Origin: Campanula takesimana | Taxonomy: Eukaryota; Streptophyta; Magnoliopsida; Asterales; Campanulaceae | Direction: 5' to 3' | DNA length: 64,000 bases | Assembly (NCBI GenBank): GCA_026119855.1 | Contig: JAOWBW010000320.1 | Span: 62,001-126,000, forward strand | Shown here: positions 1-11,050 of the stretch, piece after piece | Numbering within the stretch: position 1 is the first letter of the stretch | Layout: the number at the start of each line of letters is the position of its first letter | Notes under the pieces: model-generated | The model's database searches: none | The model's input: only the letters and a program-made list of their open reading frames with translations | Told to the model about the DNA's origin: nothing | Position numbers and translations under genes: made by a program

Positions 1-32
1 TCATCAAACACCGACTGACTTAAGCATCGGAG

Positions 33-55
33 GGGTGTTAGCCAAGCTAACACCC
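33..55. repeat. Perfect 10-bp hairpin
   Basis: GGGTGTTAGC at 33-42 is followed by a CAA loop and its exact reverse complement at 46-55. It sits in the untranslated 3' part of the LTR element. Its function is unknown; it could be an RNA structure in the element transcript. Confidence 0.7.
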
Positions 56-254
56 AACCCTAACATGTTTCTGCTTTGCGAGGAAACTCAAAGTCCCTAT
101 TCAGGTCAAGATGTTTACATGTTGATCCAAGTTTTCCAGATGTTACATGTTGATCAGAGGTGTTACATGCTGATCCAAGTATTCAAAGATGTTCACATGA
201 CTCAGAATTCATGTCCAACAGGAAAAATCAAAGTACAATTCCATCCAAGGTATA

Positions 255-346
255 AGGTTTTACACCTTTCAAAGGTTTAAAGGTTTTACACCTTTCAAAG
301 GTTTAAAGGTTTTACACCTTTCTTAAGTGTTTAAGGTTTCTACACC
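255..346. repeat. 26-bp tandem repeat, about 3.5 copies
   Basis: The unit AGGTTTTACACCTTTCAAAG plus GTTTAA is exact at 255-280 and 281-306, decays in a third copy (307-332), and leaves a fragment at 334-346. AGGT and ACCT inside each unit make it partly self-complementary. It lies in the 3' untranslated tail, a region where plant LTR elements often carry short tandem repeats. Confidence 0.85.
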
Positions 347-947
347 TTCGCCCGTGCGCACGATTTTCATGTTTTAGTTAAGTTGTAGGTGGGCCAATGT
401 GTTATGAACATATTGATTACCTTCTTGCACTTGGCTAAAATTATGAACTCAAGTTGAAATCAATGGTTGTAGCATTTACATGTTACCAAACGAACACAGG
501 GTTTAAAAGATAAACATCTTTTCATAATGATTCCCAACTTGTAACATCAACATGTTACCAACCATTCCTTACATTGCTACTATTCAATTGTTCCAAAATT
601 ATTCTAAGTTGTAAACATCAACATGTTACCCTTAGAATCCTAACCGTACGACCAATCTATTATCAAAATACCAAAAATGATCAAACACACTGATCCTAAA
701 ACGGGAAACATTCATAAGTTTTAACCATGCTATCACAAGACATGGTTCAAACAAAATTGCAACCTAACATGTCCAAACAGACATGTTGCAAACAAATAAA
801 AATTGTCTTTAAGACAATCACCAAAATATCCTATTCTTTGTATTTCTCTTTGTTTTTTGCAGGATCAATTGCATCTTGAGCTTACATTACCTACATCAAC
901 TGTTATGAAAATTTCTTGAATTTCTATTCAAAAAATTTGGGGGCAAT

Positions 948-1665
948 TGTTTGGGGTGAAAAATCTCACAGCACTATATCTACATCCTGGAAATAACGAC
1001 TTGAGTCTACATCCTGACATCCTGAGTTGACATCCTGAAGTTACATCTTACATCTTGACTCTACATGTTGACTCAACATGTTGACATGTTGACTTTACAT
1101 GTTGACTTTTTACATGTTGACTTTACATCCTGACGTGACAACTTGAGCCGACGACTTGAACACAGTTAACAGATCCTATTTTTTAGGATCACAATATCAA
1201 TCATGTGATCAATTGAAGACCATGTCAATCCAAGGTATTAATGATCCTATTTTTTAGGAGATAATGTGAAGATCATAACAAACGTGTCTTGTATAAAGAC
1301 TCAGTCAAAATGCGAAGTCTCAAGCAACGGCAAAGAGATAAGGGCCAAACAAACTTCCCGAGAATTGTGGCTCTACTACCTAGTTTACGATCTCTCATCT
1401 TAGTATAAATAGTTAACACAAATGATGTAACGAACACACTCACGTCTCATACTATCGTTCTCTCTGTATTTTCGAATCATTCATTGTACCTCCACAAAAG
1501 CTTAATAAAACTCCATCATTCGAGGTTTTATGCCGGCGAACAAGTTGTTCAAGGGCTTTCCTCGTTGAATCATTTGTTCATATATCTTGAATCTCAAAGT
1601 TCTTTATTCCATTGTACCCTACTTCTTTATATTTGTCCAATTATCGAAAATTGGCCAAAACAACA
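948..1665 (+). mobile_element. 3' LTR of an LTR retrotransposon (718 bp)
   Basis: The LTR starts TGTTTGGGG after a purine run and ends CCAAAACAACA, giving TG...CA ends with imperfect inverted termini. A TATA box (TATAAATA, 1404-1411) follows a run of TGTTGACTTTACA-like short repeats (about 1055-1135), which would lie in U3. The next bases, GTATG, are the candidate target duplication, but the 5' partner is outside the window. Lineage is not assigned because no coding region is visible. Confidence 0.75.
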
Positions 1666-2309
1666 GTATGTTGAGATTAAAACATAGCTAAAGTCTAAAA
1701 GTGAAGTGGAAAAGAAAATTGATATTTGTCAGACATTTAATTCAAAATGTATCAATTGACTTAGCTAGACACTATTTCTTAACCCAAACAATCCTTCATT
1801 AGTACAGCAAGCTTATTTTGTCCCCCCACACTCTTGTCAAGATGTATCTCAATTACATAAAAGCTCATATTCTCATCTTTATTTTATTGTTAATGCTCCA
1901 TACTATGTTTTTGAGTTCCTCGGTCCAACTTATTTTATTGTTAAAGCAAGATATGGTAGTTAAGAATCAATCTCAGCCCCTCTTTATAAAACGGTTATTC
2001 ATGCTTCCTATTGTATTAGAGACGTAGAAAGACATACAAAAATAAAGCACAAAGACATACAAAAACATACAAAAAATAGGACTCAAGATGTATTATATGA
2101 CCTAAAAATATGACATAAAATATAGCACAAAGACATACAAAAATAAGTCCTAAAATACGTTTATAATATGAAAAAAAAATATGATATAAAAATATGACAT
2201 GAAAATATTGCATAAAATACGACACAAAAAATGACATAAAAATGAGAATAAACGTATGATATAAAGAGTACGGCGGAAAAGATATTATATAAAAACACCA
2301 TATAAAGAA
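1666..2309. other. AT-rich spacer with degenerate repeats
   Basis: No gene is visible. About 2028-2260 consists of degenerate tandem copies of words such as GACATACAAAAATAA and ATGACATAAAAAT. Open frames here are by-products of low-complexity sequence. Confidence 0.7.
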
Positions 2310-2577
2310 TACTCCCTCCGTCCCATTCAAATTACAAAATTTATCATTTTAAATAAATTCCACTAAAAATTTTAAAAGCCTATCATGAAAGTTTATAATA
2401 TTCTTCAGTTAATGAGATCCACTAGTCATACTCACATAAACTAACCAACTTACTATTCTCTACCCATTTTCTCTCTTCTGCTCAATTATAACATTCACAA
2501 CACCACATTTTAATCCTTTCTCCTTAATTCTTGTGCATAACTTTGTTTTTGCAATTTGAAATGGGATGGAGGGCGTA
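2310..2577. mobile_element. Stowaway-like MITE
   Basis: Terminal inverted repeats read ACTCCCTCCGTCCCATT at the left and AATGGGATGGAGGGCGTA at the right, flanked by TA. The interior has the CTCTCTTCT-type pyrimidine stretch and ACTCACA words shared with the other copies. Size and TA target site fit non-autonomous Tc1/mariner (Stowaway) elements. No coding capacity. Confidence 0.88.
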
Positions 2578-2858
2578 CAACATAAAAATACTGATTTTTC
2601 TTATTGGAAATTCTTTCATTTAATTGATGTCTCAATAAATTTGAGTTGGTATTAGCAAAAACAATAAATAAAATACTTATAGTTTTATGAGATTTTTTTT
2701 TTGTCTCACAATGTATACTTGTAGTTTTACAATTTTTTATAAAATTTTGACACATTTTGTTTAAACTATCCTTATTTATGATTATGTAGCTGTCATTGTA
2801 AAAACATCTAAATGCCTAGGTATTTAAAATATAGTCGTGTCTCAATTCATTTTCAAAT

Positions 2859-3086
2859 TACTCCCTCTGTCCAATTTTAAGAGTCAAATTTTTTCTAAAA
2901 GGGCTTCCCATTTTAAAGTCAAAATCCTAAAATGGAAAGTGGGTCCTACATGTTATACTCACAACAATTATCCACTAACTCTTCTCTAACCCACTTTCTC
3001 TCTCTCTTACCTAACTATCAACTCATCTTTTTCTTAATTCTTGAACCCACCCATTTTTTGACTCTTAAAATGGGGCGGAGGGAGTA
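2859..3086. mobile_element. Stowaway-like MITE
   Basis: Left end TA-CTCCCTCTGTCCAATTTTAA pairs with right end TTAAAATGGGGCGGAGGGAGTA. Subterminal AAGAGTCAAA / TTTTTGACTCTT are also inverted. 2578-2858 and 3087-3373 on either side are AT-rich and contain nothing I can assign. Confidence 0.88.
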
Positions 3087-3373
3087 TACTACTATTTATG
3101 TTTTCAAATAAATGATTATTTTTCTTGTCTTCAAATAAATAACTTTTTTTAAAAAAATAAAAATTAAAGTGTGCTTCTGATTGATTTTATATTTATTTTT
3201 TCAAATGTCATTTTATACTCAATAAATAACATTTTAATTCCGGAAAACAAATATATTTATAACTTTTTATTATTAAAAGTTACGGAGTAACATTTTTTGA
3301 GTTGTCTATAAATCAATTTCTTTTTATGAGACGGAGTGATGAGTACTCATAAAAAAATCAAATCCATGTAATA

Positions 3374-4027
3374 TACTCCCTCATCAGTCCCCAATGACTA
3401 GTTCTTTCCGTTTTAAACGTCCTATACTAATGATTATTTACTCAAAATATTTAATTTTCTTTTTGCTACTTACTCACAAAATTATTCACTTATTTATTTC
3501 TTCTCTTTTATCCACTCACAATACTTATTTTTTTTAACAATTTATGAAAATTTAATTTTAGTAGCCACTAGCAGGGATAGCAACGGGGCGGATACGGAGC
3601 GGGGTTGCTCATAACCAAACCCGCCCCGTCCTGTATAGTGTTGAACCCGTACCCGCCCCGCCCCGTATTCCATAAAAGCACAATTTTATAGATGAAATTA
3701 ACACCATAAATTAACATTAGAAATGAGAAAAACGTATTATATATATGCTGCAAAGTAGAGATGAAACTAAAATCAGCAATAACCACGCAAAATATGAAGG
3801 AGTGTATTGGGACATTACAGTAAAAAGAAGCATGCTTTAGTATACGGGCGGGGCGGTGACCCGAGGGTTGGGGTGTGTTACCAAACCCGCCCCGTAACCC
3901 GTCAGATTTTGAAAAATGGTTACCAAACCCGCCCCGTTGCAGAGCGGACTGTCCCAGATACAGATCGGGTTCGGACAAATTGTCATCCTTATCCACTAGT
4001 ATGAAACGGAGTCACGGATAGAGAGTA
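3374..4027. mobile_element. Stowaway-like MITE split by a hAT MITE
   Basis: The left arm (TACTCCCTCATCAGTCCCCA) and right arm (AACGGAGTCACGGATAGAGA then GTA) belong together: both carry ACTAG next to the terminal motif. A 420-bp hAT-type element (3572-3991) interrupts them. The terminal repeats have diverged, so this is one of the older MITEs here. Confidence 0.65.
3572..3991. mobile_element. hAT-type MITE with 8-bp target duplication
   Basis: The element begins CAGGGATAGCAACGGGGC and ends TTGTCATCCTTA, imperfect inverted repeats of the CAGGGATGGCAA type seen in plant hAT MITEs. It is flanked by GCCACTAG (3564-3571) and TCCACTAG (3992-3999), an 8-bp duplication with one change. The interior has repeated ACCCGCCCCGT words in both orientations. 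Open frames over it are composed of these repeats and are not genes. Confidence 0.87.
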
Positions 4028-5142
4028 TGTCGGGATTTCTGGTCATTGCATTCACCTGCCAGCATGTATACTGCGGTAGTTGTCTATGAATGTAACACCT
4101 AAGATGTTGACTAAAACCAACATTTGACTTTTCACAAAGTCAAAGACTTGCACTAGAAGGTAGAGATGAAAAAAAAAAGACAAGAAAGTCAAACTGAAAT
4201 CACCACCATTCACCAACCATGACAAAAGGAGCATGCTAATTGCTACTACCTTCTACCAACAATTTCAATATTTCTTCACACAATGATTATAAAAAATCAT
4301 TTATCATCATCTTCTAATCATGGAAAATATTTGACGACACCACACCAAATACCATTTAATTTCATAGCCTAAAATTCAATAATTATTTCCTTCTTCTCTT
4401 GTCACCCTCACGACAAAGAAAAGAAATATTCAACGGATAATAAGAATGAGGTTTCAACTTTTGTCTACTAAGTCAAAAAGTCAACTTTCTTTCTTTTCAA
4501 ATTTCAACTCTCAAAATATTAATGTTCAACTTCCAAATCATTACCTATTGCGTGTGGAATATGGCATCTCACACTGTGGGGCCCATTTCTATAACAATGA
4601 GGGAATTTGGGATACTATCACTAATATGACATAGTGAATGGAATCAGTATTTTGAAAAACTTGTTTTACACTAATTTTTATGTAAAATTTATTTTTCGTA
4701 AAAAAAAGGTTTTCTATAAGAGATGCAAAAATAAATTTTACATTAAATCAAGATTTTTACTAAATTTTTCACTAGTGAACGAGCTCATAGTAAAATTAAT
4801 GAATTAAAAGAGTGAGTATAAAAAATAAAATAACTCCAATATAATAAAGAATAATTATAGTAGCATTCCTTCTTTACTAAAATGATTTTCTATTTTTTTT
4901 CATTGATAATAAGAAAGTAATTTGATTTTTTTTAAAATTAAGTTAATTATTTTAATAAATATATGAGAATTTGTATTTAATAATATTTATAATGGTGTGT
5001 ATTAATTAATTTTTTATTGTTCAAAATAATTTTTCAAAAAACATGACAATTATTTTTTGAGACAGAACAATTATTTTACAATAATTTAATTAAGTTTCAT
5101 ACAACAATTTAAGTATGACCCATATTTATAATGAGTAAATTC
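4028..5142. other. AT-rich intergenic DNA, nothing assignable
   Basis: There are no convincing coding frames, terminal repeats or RNA signatures. 4640-5140 is extremely AT-rich. Confidence 0.6.
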
Positions 5143-5455
5143 TACCCTCTTCGTCCCAGTTTAAAGTTTTTACTTTCCTTTTGGTCTGTCCCATTTTAAG
5201 GTTCTTAATTATTCCATAAATAGAAAAATATGAATAGTGCTTTGTAAAATCTTACCCTCAAAAAGTTCATTTATTATAAAAAAAAACTAATACTTACCTA
5301 ACTTCCTTTCCACCCATTTACTTTATGAATACTCTAGGACAATTGTATCCCCACCTCCCTATTTTTGTTGACCATTTTTTTTTTTGTTTTTCATTTGATT
5401 TCTAAATAAGTGTATAAAATCAAACTAAAAAGCTTAAATCGGGGCGGAAGGAGTA
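5143..5455. mobile_element. Stowaway-like MITE, diverged
   Basis: TA-CCCTCTTCGTCCCAGTTTAAA on the left and TTAAATCGGGGCGGAAGGAGTA on the right form diverged terminal inverted repeats; the interior is AT- and pyrimidine-rich. Confidence 0.8.
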
Positions 5456-5651
5456 ACAAATAGTTGGAGTATTAGGCCTTGACCTAGTGCCTAGTACTAC
5501 AAGAGTGTCTTACGCCTACAATTTTTCTTAGAAACTGCGCTAGATTTTCTCTCACCAGCAAATCTACTTTCTGGATTTGGCATTTATATTCTTCCGTACT
5601 AGTGTGAAACTTAGTTCACCTCTTCACCATAGGCATCGTTATCTTATTTTC

Positions 5652-5788
5652 GAGTCCAAATCTCCTGTGCCCCTCCATGTGCCTCTCTCTGTGCCCCTCT
5701 AATATAGACCGTTTATGTTGATATTGTAAACGGTCCAAATTAAAGGGGCACAGGGAGGGGCACATGGGGGGCACAGAGATCTCCTCTC
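5652..5788. mobile_element. Mutator-like MITE (137 bp), 9-bp target duplication
   Basis: Terminal inverted repeats of about 45 bp begin GAGTCCAAATCTCCTGTGCC and end with the related complement GGGCACAGAGATCTCCTCTC, so the element is nearly all TIR. CTTATTTTC flanks it at 5643-5651 and 5789-5797, the 9-bp duplication typical of Mutator-like elements. The undisrupted block at 6145-6283 has CTTATTTTC once, confirming the insertion point. A second family member lies at 12208-12377. Confidence 0.9.
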
Positions 5789-6061
5789 CTTATTTTCACA
5801 ATTTGTTTTACGCTCCCTCCGTTCCAGGTAAGATATAATATATTTACTTAATTATAAAAGTACAATACATAAAAATAATTATAAAAACATAATGTTATAT
5901 CATCTCAATTAAAAGAGAGGGTTTTATATGTAAAATCATAGACTTCAAGTATTGTTTGTGTAACAATGAGTGTTAGTGGAAAAATGAGGTGGATAGAAAA
6001 TATTCCTTTTTAGTGTGAAAAATAGTGTGATACATTGGAGAAGATTTTTATTTAGTGTAAC

Positions 6062-6147
6062 ATTTGGTGTAAAACTTACACCAAATTTGATGTTCTCCAT
6101 TGGAGATGCTCTTACACCAAATTTGGTGTTCTCCATTGGAGATGCTC
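6062..6147. repeat. Foldback plus two tandem 36-bp units
   Basis: ATTTGGTGTAA (6062-6072) pairs with TTACACCAAAT (6076-6086). Two 36-bp units, TTACACCAAATTT...GGAGATGCTC, follow at 6076-6111 and 6112-6147. GGAGATGCTC read in reverse is GAGCATCTCC, a terminus common in plant MITEs, so this is probably the decayed end of one. Confidence 0.65.
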
Positions 6148-6258
6148 TCACCAGCAAATCTACTTTCTGGATTTGGCATTTATATTCTTCCGTACCAGTT
6201 TGAAACTTAGTTCACCTCTTCACCATAGGCATCATTATCTTATTTTCACAATTTGTTT

Positions 6259-6538
6259 TACGCTCCCTCCGTTCCAGGTAAGAGTCTTACTTTTTTCTAC
6301 GTTGATACGTTTTAGAATAAGAGTTTTTTTCCTAAAATAGCAAAAATATTTACTATTCATCACACTTATTCTCTCTTACCTTTATTTTTATACTCACAAC
6401 ACCATCAACTTACTATTCCCTCACACTCATTCTCTCTCCTACTATACATTTACACTCACAACACTTGCATCACTTTCACCATTCCTTAATCTCCGTGCAA
6501 ATGAGATGTAGGACTCTTACTTCGGGACGGAGGGAGTA
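6259..6538. mobile_element. Stowaway-like MITE
   Basis: TA-CGCTCCCTCCGTTCCAGGTA at the left matches CTTCGGGACGGAGGGAGTA at the right. Subterminal AGAGTCTTAC / GGACTCTTAC are inverted. The middle has two copies of a CTTACTATTC...CTCTC...ACTCACAACAC block. Confidence 0.9.
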
Positions 6539-6561
6539 TAATACATGGACATTTGTTTATG

Positions 6562-7633
6562 GGGCAAATTGCAATTTGGTAACCTGAGTTTGACACACAG
6601 TTGCAATACCCTAGCTAAGTTTTGATTTGTGTCAATCTAATTCATAAGTTTGTCATTTTGTTGCATTTAGGTGTAAAAACTAACAAATCGTTAATTTTTT
6701 AACGATTTTTAAGACATGTGCACAACACATGATTTTTAAGGGCGTTTTCGTCGTTGTGTTTAGTGTGTGCAAGGCACGTGTTGGGGTCTTGCACAAAACT
6801 CAATTCACCCAGCAGTAATACCCCCTTCCCCCCCTGTCCTTCCTCCATTTCTATCCTCCTCAATAGCTTTCCCTCATTATACCATTCCAATGAGTTAAGT
6901 CAATTCCACCCCCAATTTCGACAACCTCCTCCCCAAACCCTAATGGGCAGGTTTCATATTTCGCCCTGAACCCCTCTCTAATATTCTGCCCTGAACCCCT
7001 CTCCAGGCACCGCCCTTCCTTAGACAAACCCTAGAAGACCTCCTCCCTCGACACCATTAACAACCTCTGTGGCTCCAATGAAGACGGTGATGATGCCGAA
7101 TATGGCACCAACGATGACAAAATCGAGCTCGCAAAGGAGGAGTCAAAGCTTGAATAGGAAATTATTAGGACGATTCTTAGTGAGAAAATTGAAACCTTGA
7201 AATTCAATTCGAGGCAGGATGTTGATATAGGGTGAGAGATAAATCAATTTTCACTAAGTGCCATTAACTTTCAATTTTAATGAAAATGTGGTAGAAATCG
7301 TTAAGAACAACTATGGCATATGATGCAAAAGAAGGTAATTGAGGAGAAGGATTGGCGCGTGCACCAGTACTTGAGAGGAGAGAAAGATCTGGAGATGGGA
7401 GAGAAGGAAATGACAAAATTACCCTTTCAAAAACCATGAGTTGTGCACATGTCTCATAAATCGTCAAAAAATTAACGATTTCGTTAGTTTTTACACCTTT
7501 GCAACAAAATGACAAACTTAGGAACCGGTTGCAACGAAATGACAAACTTAGGAATTAGATTGGCACAAATTAAAACTTAGTTAGAATATTACAACTGTGT
7601 GTAAAACTCAGGTTACCAAATTGCAATTTGCCC
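6562..7633. mobile_element. Mutator-like element (1072 bp) with ~190-bp TIRs
   Basis: The element begins GGGCAAATTGCAATTTGGTA and ends with the exact reverse complement. The inverted similarity runs about 180-200 bp inward on each side (6562-6750 and 7425-7633). TTGTTTATG flanks it at 6553-6561 and 7634-7642, a perfect 9-bp duplication. The right TIR carries a short internal direct duplication (GCAACRAAATGACAAACTTA twice near 7500-7550). There is no transposase; the 670-bp interior is richer in GC and coding-like triplets than the flanks, as in Pack-MULEs. Confidence 0.9.
7035..7231 (+). pseudogene. Possible captured exon fragment inside the Mutator-like element
   Basis: I do not recognise the gene. 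One frame from 7035 reads through an acidic stretch (NNLCGSNEDGDDAEYG) and then a Lys/Glu-rich stretch (KIELAKEESKLE). It is broken by one TAG at 7155-7157 and continues with EIIRTILSEKIETLKF to 7231, where GGTGAGAG could be a splice donor. The composition and the single stop look more like decayed coding DNA than random AT-rich sequence. A second frame near 7325-7420 (KKVIEEKDWRVHQYL) may be another piece. It sits between the TIRs, which suggests transposon capture of host sequence. No start codon or conserved domain is visible. Confidence 0.35.
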
Positions 7634-7836
7634 TTGTTTATGGTTGGTTCAACTAGACTTTTTCTCTTTTGGAACTAAAAACTTTGATTTAACCCGTTTG
7701 GATTGCCTCACGCGAGAGGGCTAAAATTAATTGGATAGTACTTAATATTTTTAAAATGTAAGGATAATAAATTTTTTATTATTCATTCCGTTTAAAAATA
7801 AATGTCTTTTTAAACATTTACACAATTTTTTAAAAA

Positions 7837-7958
7837 TACTTCCTCTGTTCCAGTAAAAGTGAGACTTCATTTTATTTTGGTCGATCCTACCACAAGTGAG
7901 ACCGCACTAAACAAAAATGTTTTAATACTCCCTCCATCACATCGAAAATAGGATTCTC
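7837..7958. mobile_element. Stowaway-like MITE remnants cut by an LTR insertion
   Basis: TA-CTTCCTCTGTTCCAGTAAAA, then AAGTGAGACTTC / AAGTGAGACCGC repeats and a second terminal motif TACTCCCTCCATCAC at about 7926 indicate one or two MITE ends. The long LTR begins at 7959 immediately afterwards. Confidence 0.55.
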
Positions 7959-9048
7959 TGATACGCCCCCAAGTCCCGAGATCCCCTAATAGAACTTCGA
8001 ACCTGGTGCGCGTAACTAACAAGGAATGAAAAACTAACAAGAAACAAGAAACTAACGGGAAACAGGAACAATACCTGTTAGAAACAAACTGACATGATAT
8101 ATATACTCAAGAGTAAGGAGCTAAGATAGCTCACAACGAGTTCTAGACCAAGAAAATTTAAAACCAAACATGGTTACATACAGCGGAAGACATGCCTAGT
8201 ACATAATCTGGCATTAAGAGATGTCTAGAGACAACAAGTACTACACAAGTCTACCCCAAACAAGCCTGAGTTTAACAACTCATACAACATCGTTCTTACC
8301 AAAGTGTAAAAGGACACTAGTCTCAAACAAGAACATCCTGCGGAGTACGTTCCCAGCTATGTCGAGCCTCACTGCGTACTATCCCCTGCTTTCCTGGGGG
8401 GGGAATAAAGGGTGAGATAAATCTCAGTAAGCTATTAACATGCAACTACATGACATGTTATCACGCAATTCCAGTAGATACTCAAGTAATCATATATCAA
8501 GTAACAAGTATAGGAGAGGCTAAGCTAACTCAACAAGTAATCAAGTTCAAGATATGATCAGGTAACAAGTAGTCAAGTAGTGTGAGAGGCTAGACCAACT
8601 CACCAAGAAGCACATAGGCCTATCACATATCATTACCTGAATCCTTCCTTATTTCTCCCAAGAATACCATTGTTGTCGATGCTTGTATAGCTGATAACAA
8701 CCACGATCAAGATCAAGAGACTGCTATACAGTATCTAAGAAGACCCGGTAACCAGTGTCATTCACAAGAACAAGATTCACGAGGTGTTCACGAGTTTAGT
8801 ATTCACTTATATCAGGCGTATTGCTCTAATACAGGATGCTAAGCCCTTACTATGGCCGGTAGTAAGGGAAAAACAGACAGAATGCATAGACCCACGATTA
8901 TCACTTAGCCCCAGAACTCGCAATAAGCGTGAACCTATACACCCCTCTGCACCAAATAACCCAGCTGGACTCACACAAGAATGCACAAGTAGATGTTTAC
9001 TTGAACTACGAGAATAGAACTAAGTCCCATATTGGTGGACCAGTCTTT

Positions 9049-9162
9049 ATGCACCATATAATCATGTATCATGTGCTCACGAGAATATGCACCATGTAAT
9101 CATGTATCTTGTGCTCACGAGAATATGCACCATGTAATCATGTATCATGTGCTCACGAGAAT
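9049..9162. repeat. Three tandem 38-bp units
   Basis: Units at 9049-9086, 9087-9124 and 9125-9162 begin ATGCACCATRTAATCATGTA and end GTGCTCACGAGAAT, with two or three substitutions among them. They lie inside the long LTR. Confidence 0.95.
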
Positions 9163-10512
9163 ACAAGTACACGTACTCAATCATTCCGAAGACAAATCAA
9201 TCTAACAATGGCACGTAGAGTGTCCATATAGCACGGTCAATCCAAGTTAGAGTCTATTAATAACAGACCTAAACAAGTAGTAGGGTATATCATTCTATAT
9301 CACTTTGTCACATGCCAAGTTTGCACGTACATATTCATATCACGTTTAACACATTAAAGTGTCTATCACGATACCCTTATTATCAAATAGAGCCAATACC
9401 TTAGACTCTAAATACGTAGTAGAATATGTCACATCATACCTAGTCACAGTCATATCTCACGTATATGTATCGTTAGTAATCGAATACATTTTCCAACACA
9501 TATTGTGTTCTGTAGTTATTCTTATTAACTTAAATCGTAGTACGATTATATGAATTATCTTCATATTACACTAGTCCCTATTTTCTTTAGGAACCCATTT
9601 CAAGACAAGATATCTTCTTTATTCTTTATATACTTCATTGAGTATAATACACGATTAAAACCAATCACTAGCACTTTAGTGCTTATTCATAGCACTTCCA
9701 ATATACACGTATCAAATTCAAATGTGTAGTAGAGTTAATTATTCTCTATCTAATCCCATATCCCAACTCTTTCGATTATTCATACCATGTATCAAGTAAT
9801 CAAGAAGTAACATTCTATCAAGTAAATATATGCAAGATTTGCATATACACATCAAGAATCGTTCAAGTTTATTACCATACACATATATTGGTGTCAAGGC
9901 ACGTACAAGATTTTATAATCTTATATTCAAGTCTTAATCCAATTATTTGGATGTTCAAGTCATGTACAAGATTTTATTGTCTTATACTTCAAGTTACTGT
10001 CTCAACTTAAGACATTCAAGACATTCGAGACATTCAGGACATTCAAGACATTCAATACATATACAAGATTTTATCATCTTATATCCAAATTCTCAATCCA
10101 TTTCTTTGGATGGTTAAACATGTACAAGAGTTAATTATCTTATACTTCAAGTTCAAGCTAGGAAGATGAATTATACATCTTTCACGTATTATTTTCCAAT
10201 CCTTTTCTTAGGACATTCAAGCTCAAGACATTAGTTGGTGCCCCTAAGGTACACAAACATAGGTTCCAAGACAAGCATAACACATAAGTGCTTGTTCATA
10301 GCACTTTCAAGACATAAAGAAGAGTTCTTCCTTTTATACTCAAGTTCTCATTTTAATTTAATGAGTAATCATGTTCAAGACTCACTTCTGATGCCCCTAA
10401 GGTGTCACAACACTTGCTAGGACATCTTATCTTAAGGCTATATGCCTTAACAAGGGTTATTTCTAACTTATACAATCATTGAACAAGTTTTACAATTTTT
10501 CAGGACATATGG

Positions 10513-10593
10513 GCGGCCGCACAAAAGGGTGGGGCGGTCACCCAAAACCAGTTTTTCCAAGAACAAATATTTCAGATAGCTTGGGCGGTCGCC
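10513..10593. repeat. Three GCGGYCGC palindromic motifs in the long LTR
   Basis: GCGGCCGCA (10513-10521), GCGGTCACC (10534-10542) and GCGGTCGCC (10585-10593) stand out from AT-rich surroundings. The first two are 21 bp apart. The same motif pair occurs in the unrelated copia B LTR and leader (45490-45561, 63472-63543). Confidence 0.8.
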
Positions 10594-10639
10594 CAAGGCC
10601 CAAAATCTCGAATTTTCATTTCTTTTCCCAGGTTTATTA

Positions 10640-11050
10640 ATTGTCCGTCCCAAGCGTAGGAGTATACTTTTACTCACAATTTAACATTACCCAGGACATA
10701 TAATAAGCTTAAATACAGAGACTTTTATACTTACAAATTCCCCGTCCCAAGTGTAGGAGTATAAACCCACTAACACTTTCTAACATTCAAGAGTGCATTT
10801 TAACATGCTCAGAACACTTCTATAGAGACACTTCATTAATTTATCACCGTCCCACAAGTAATAGAATAATTTTCTTTTATTCTATTTCAATATTTCACCG
10901 TCCCAAAAGTATAAGTACAATTTTATAAGATACTAATATACTCATTTAGGGATACTTTCATTCATTTCCCCGTATCACAAATAATAGTACCATTTTTCTA
11001 ATAACATTTAAATCAAGTTAATATTTTACCGTCTCACGAGTAGGAGTATA
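10640..11050. repeat. Degenerate array of CCGTCCCAAGTGTAGGAGTATA-like words
   Basis: At least six related words (for example CCGTCCCAAGTGTAGGAGTA, CCGTCCCACAAGTAATAG, CCGTATCACAAATAATAG) recur at irregular 50-105 bp steps in the distal part of the long LTR. They resemble MITE-type CCGTCCC ends, but no pair forms an element, so they look like internally amplified LTR sequence. Confidence 0.65.

Larger units (their letters stand above)
1..947 (+). other. Non-coding 3' tail of an LTR retrotransposon
   Basis: This stretch lies directly upstream of an LTR that begins with TG at 948, and ends in a purine-rich run (about 930-943), as expected of the untranslated region between pol and the 3' LTR. 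No reading frame resembles a retrotransposon protein. It holds a perfect 10-bp hairpin (33-42 pairing with 46-55, loop CAA), a 26-bp tandem repeat, and scattered copies of ACATGTTGATCC-like words (about 115-180). The internal coding part of the element lies outside the window. The family cannot be fixed without pol. Confidence 0.6.
5549..6283 (+). repeat. Direct duplication of a ~140-bp block, one copy disrupted
   Basis: 5549-5651 plus 5798-5833 reappears as one continuous block at 6145-6283, starting CTCTCACCAGCAAATCTACT and running into the GCTCCCTCCGTTCCAGGTAA MITE end. Only a few substitutions separate the copies. The first copy carries a 137-bp MITE plus a 9-bp duplication; the second is the uninterrupted version and serves as an internal empty site. 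Confidence 0.9.

Noticed and set aside
3568..3996. 142-codon minus-strand ORF
   Set aside because: It coincides with the hAT MITE and consists of its CCCGCCCC repeats.
9049..9162. CRISPR array
   Set aside because: Three head-to-tail 38-bp copies without spacers in a plant LTR; this is a simple tandem repeat.
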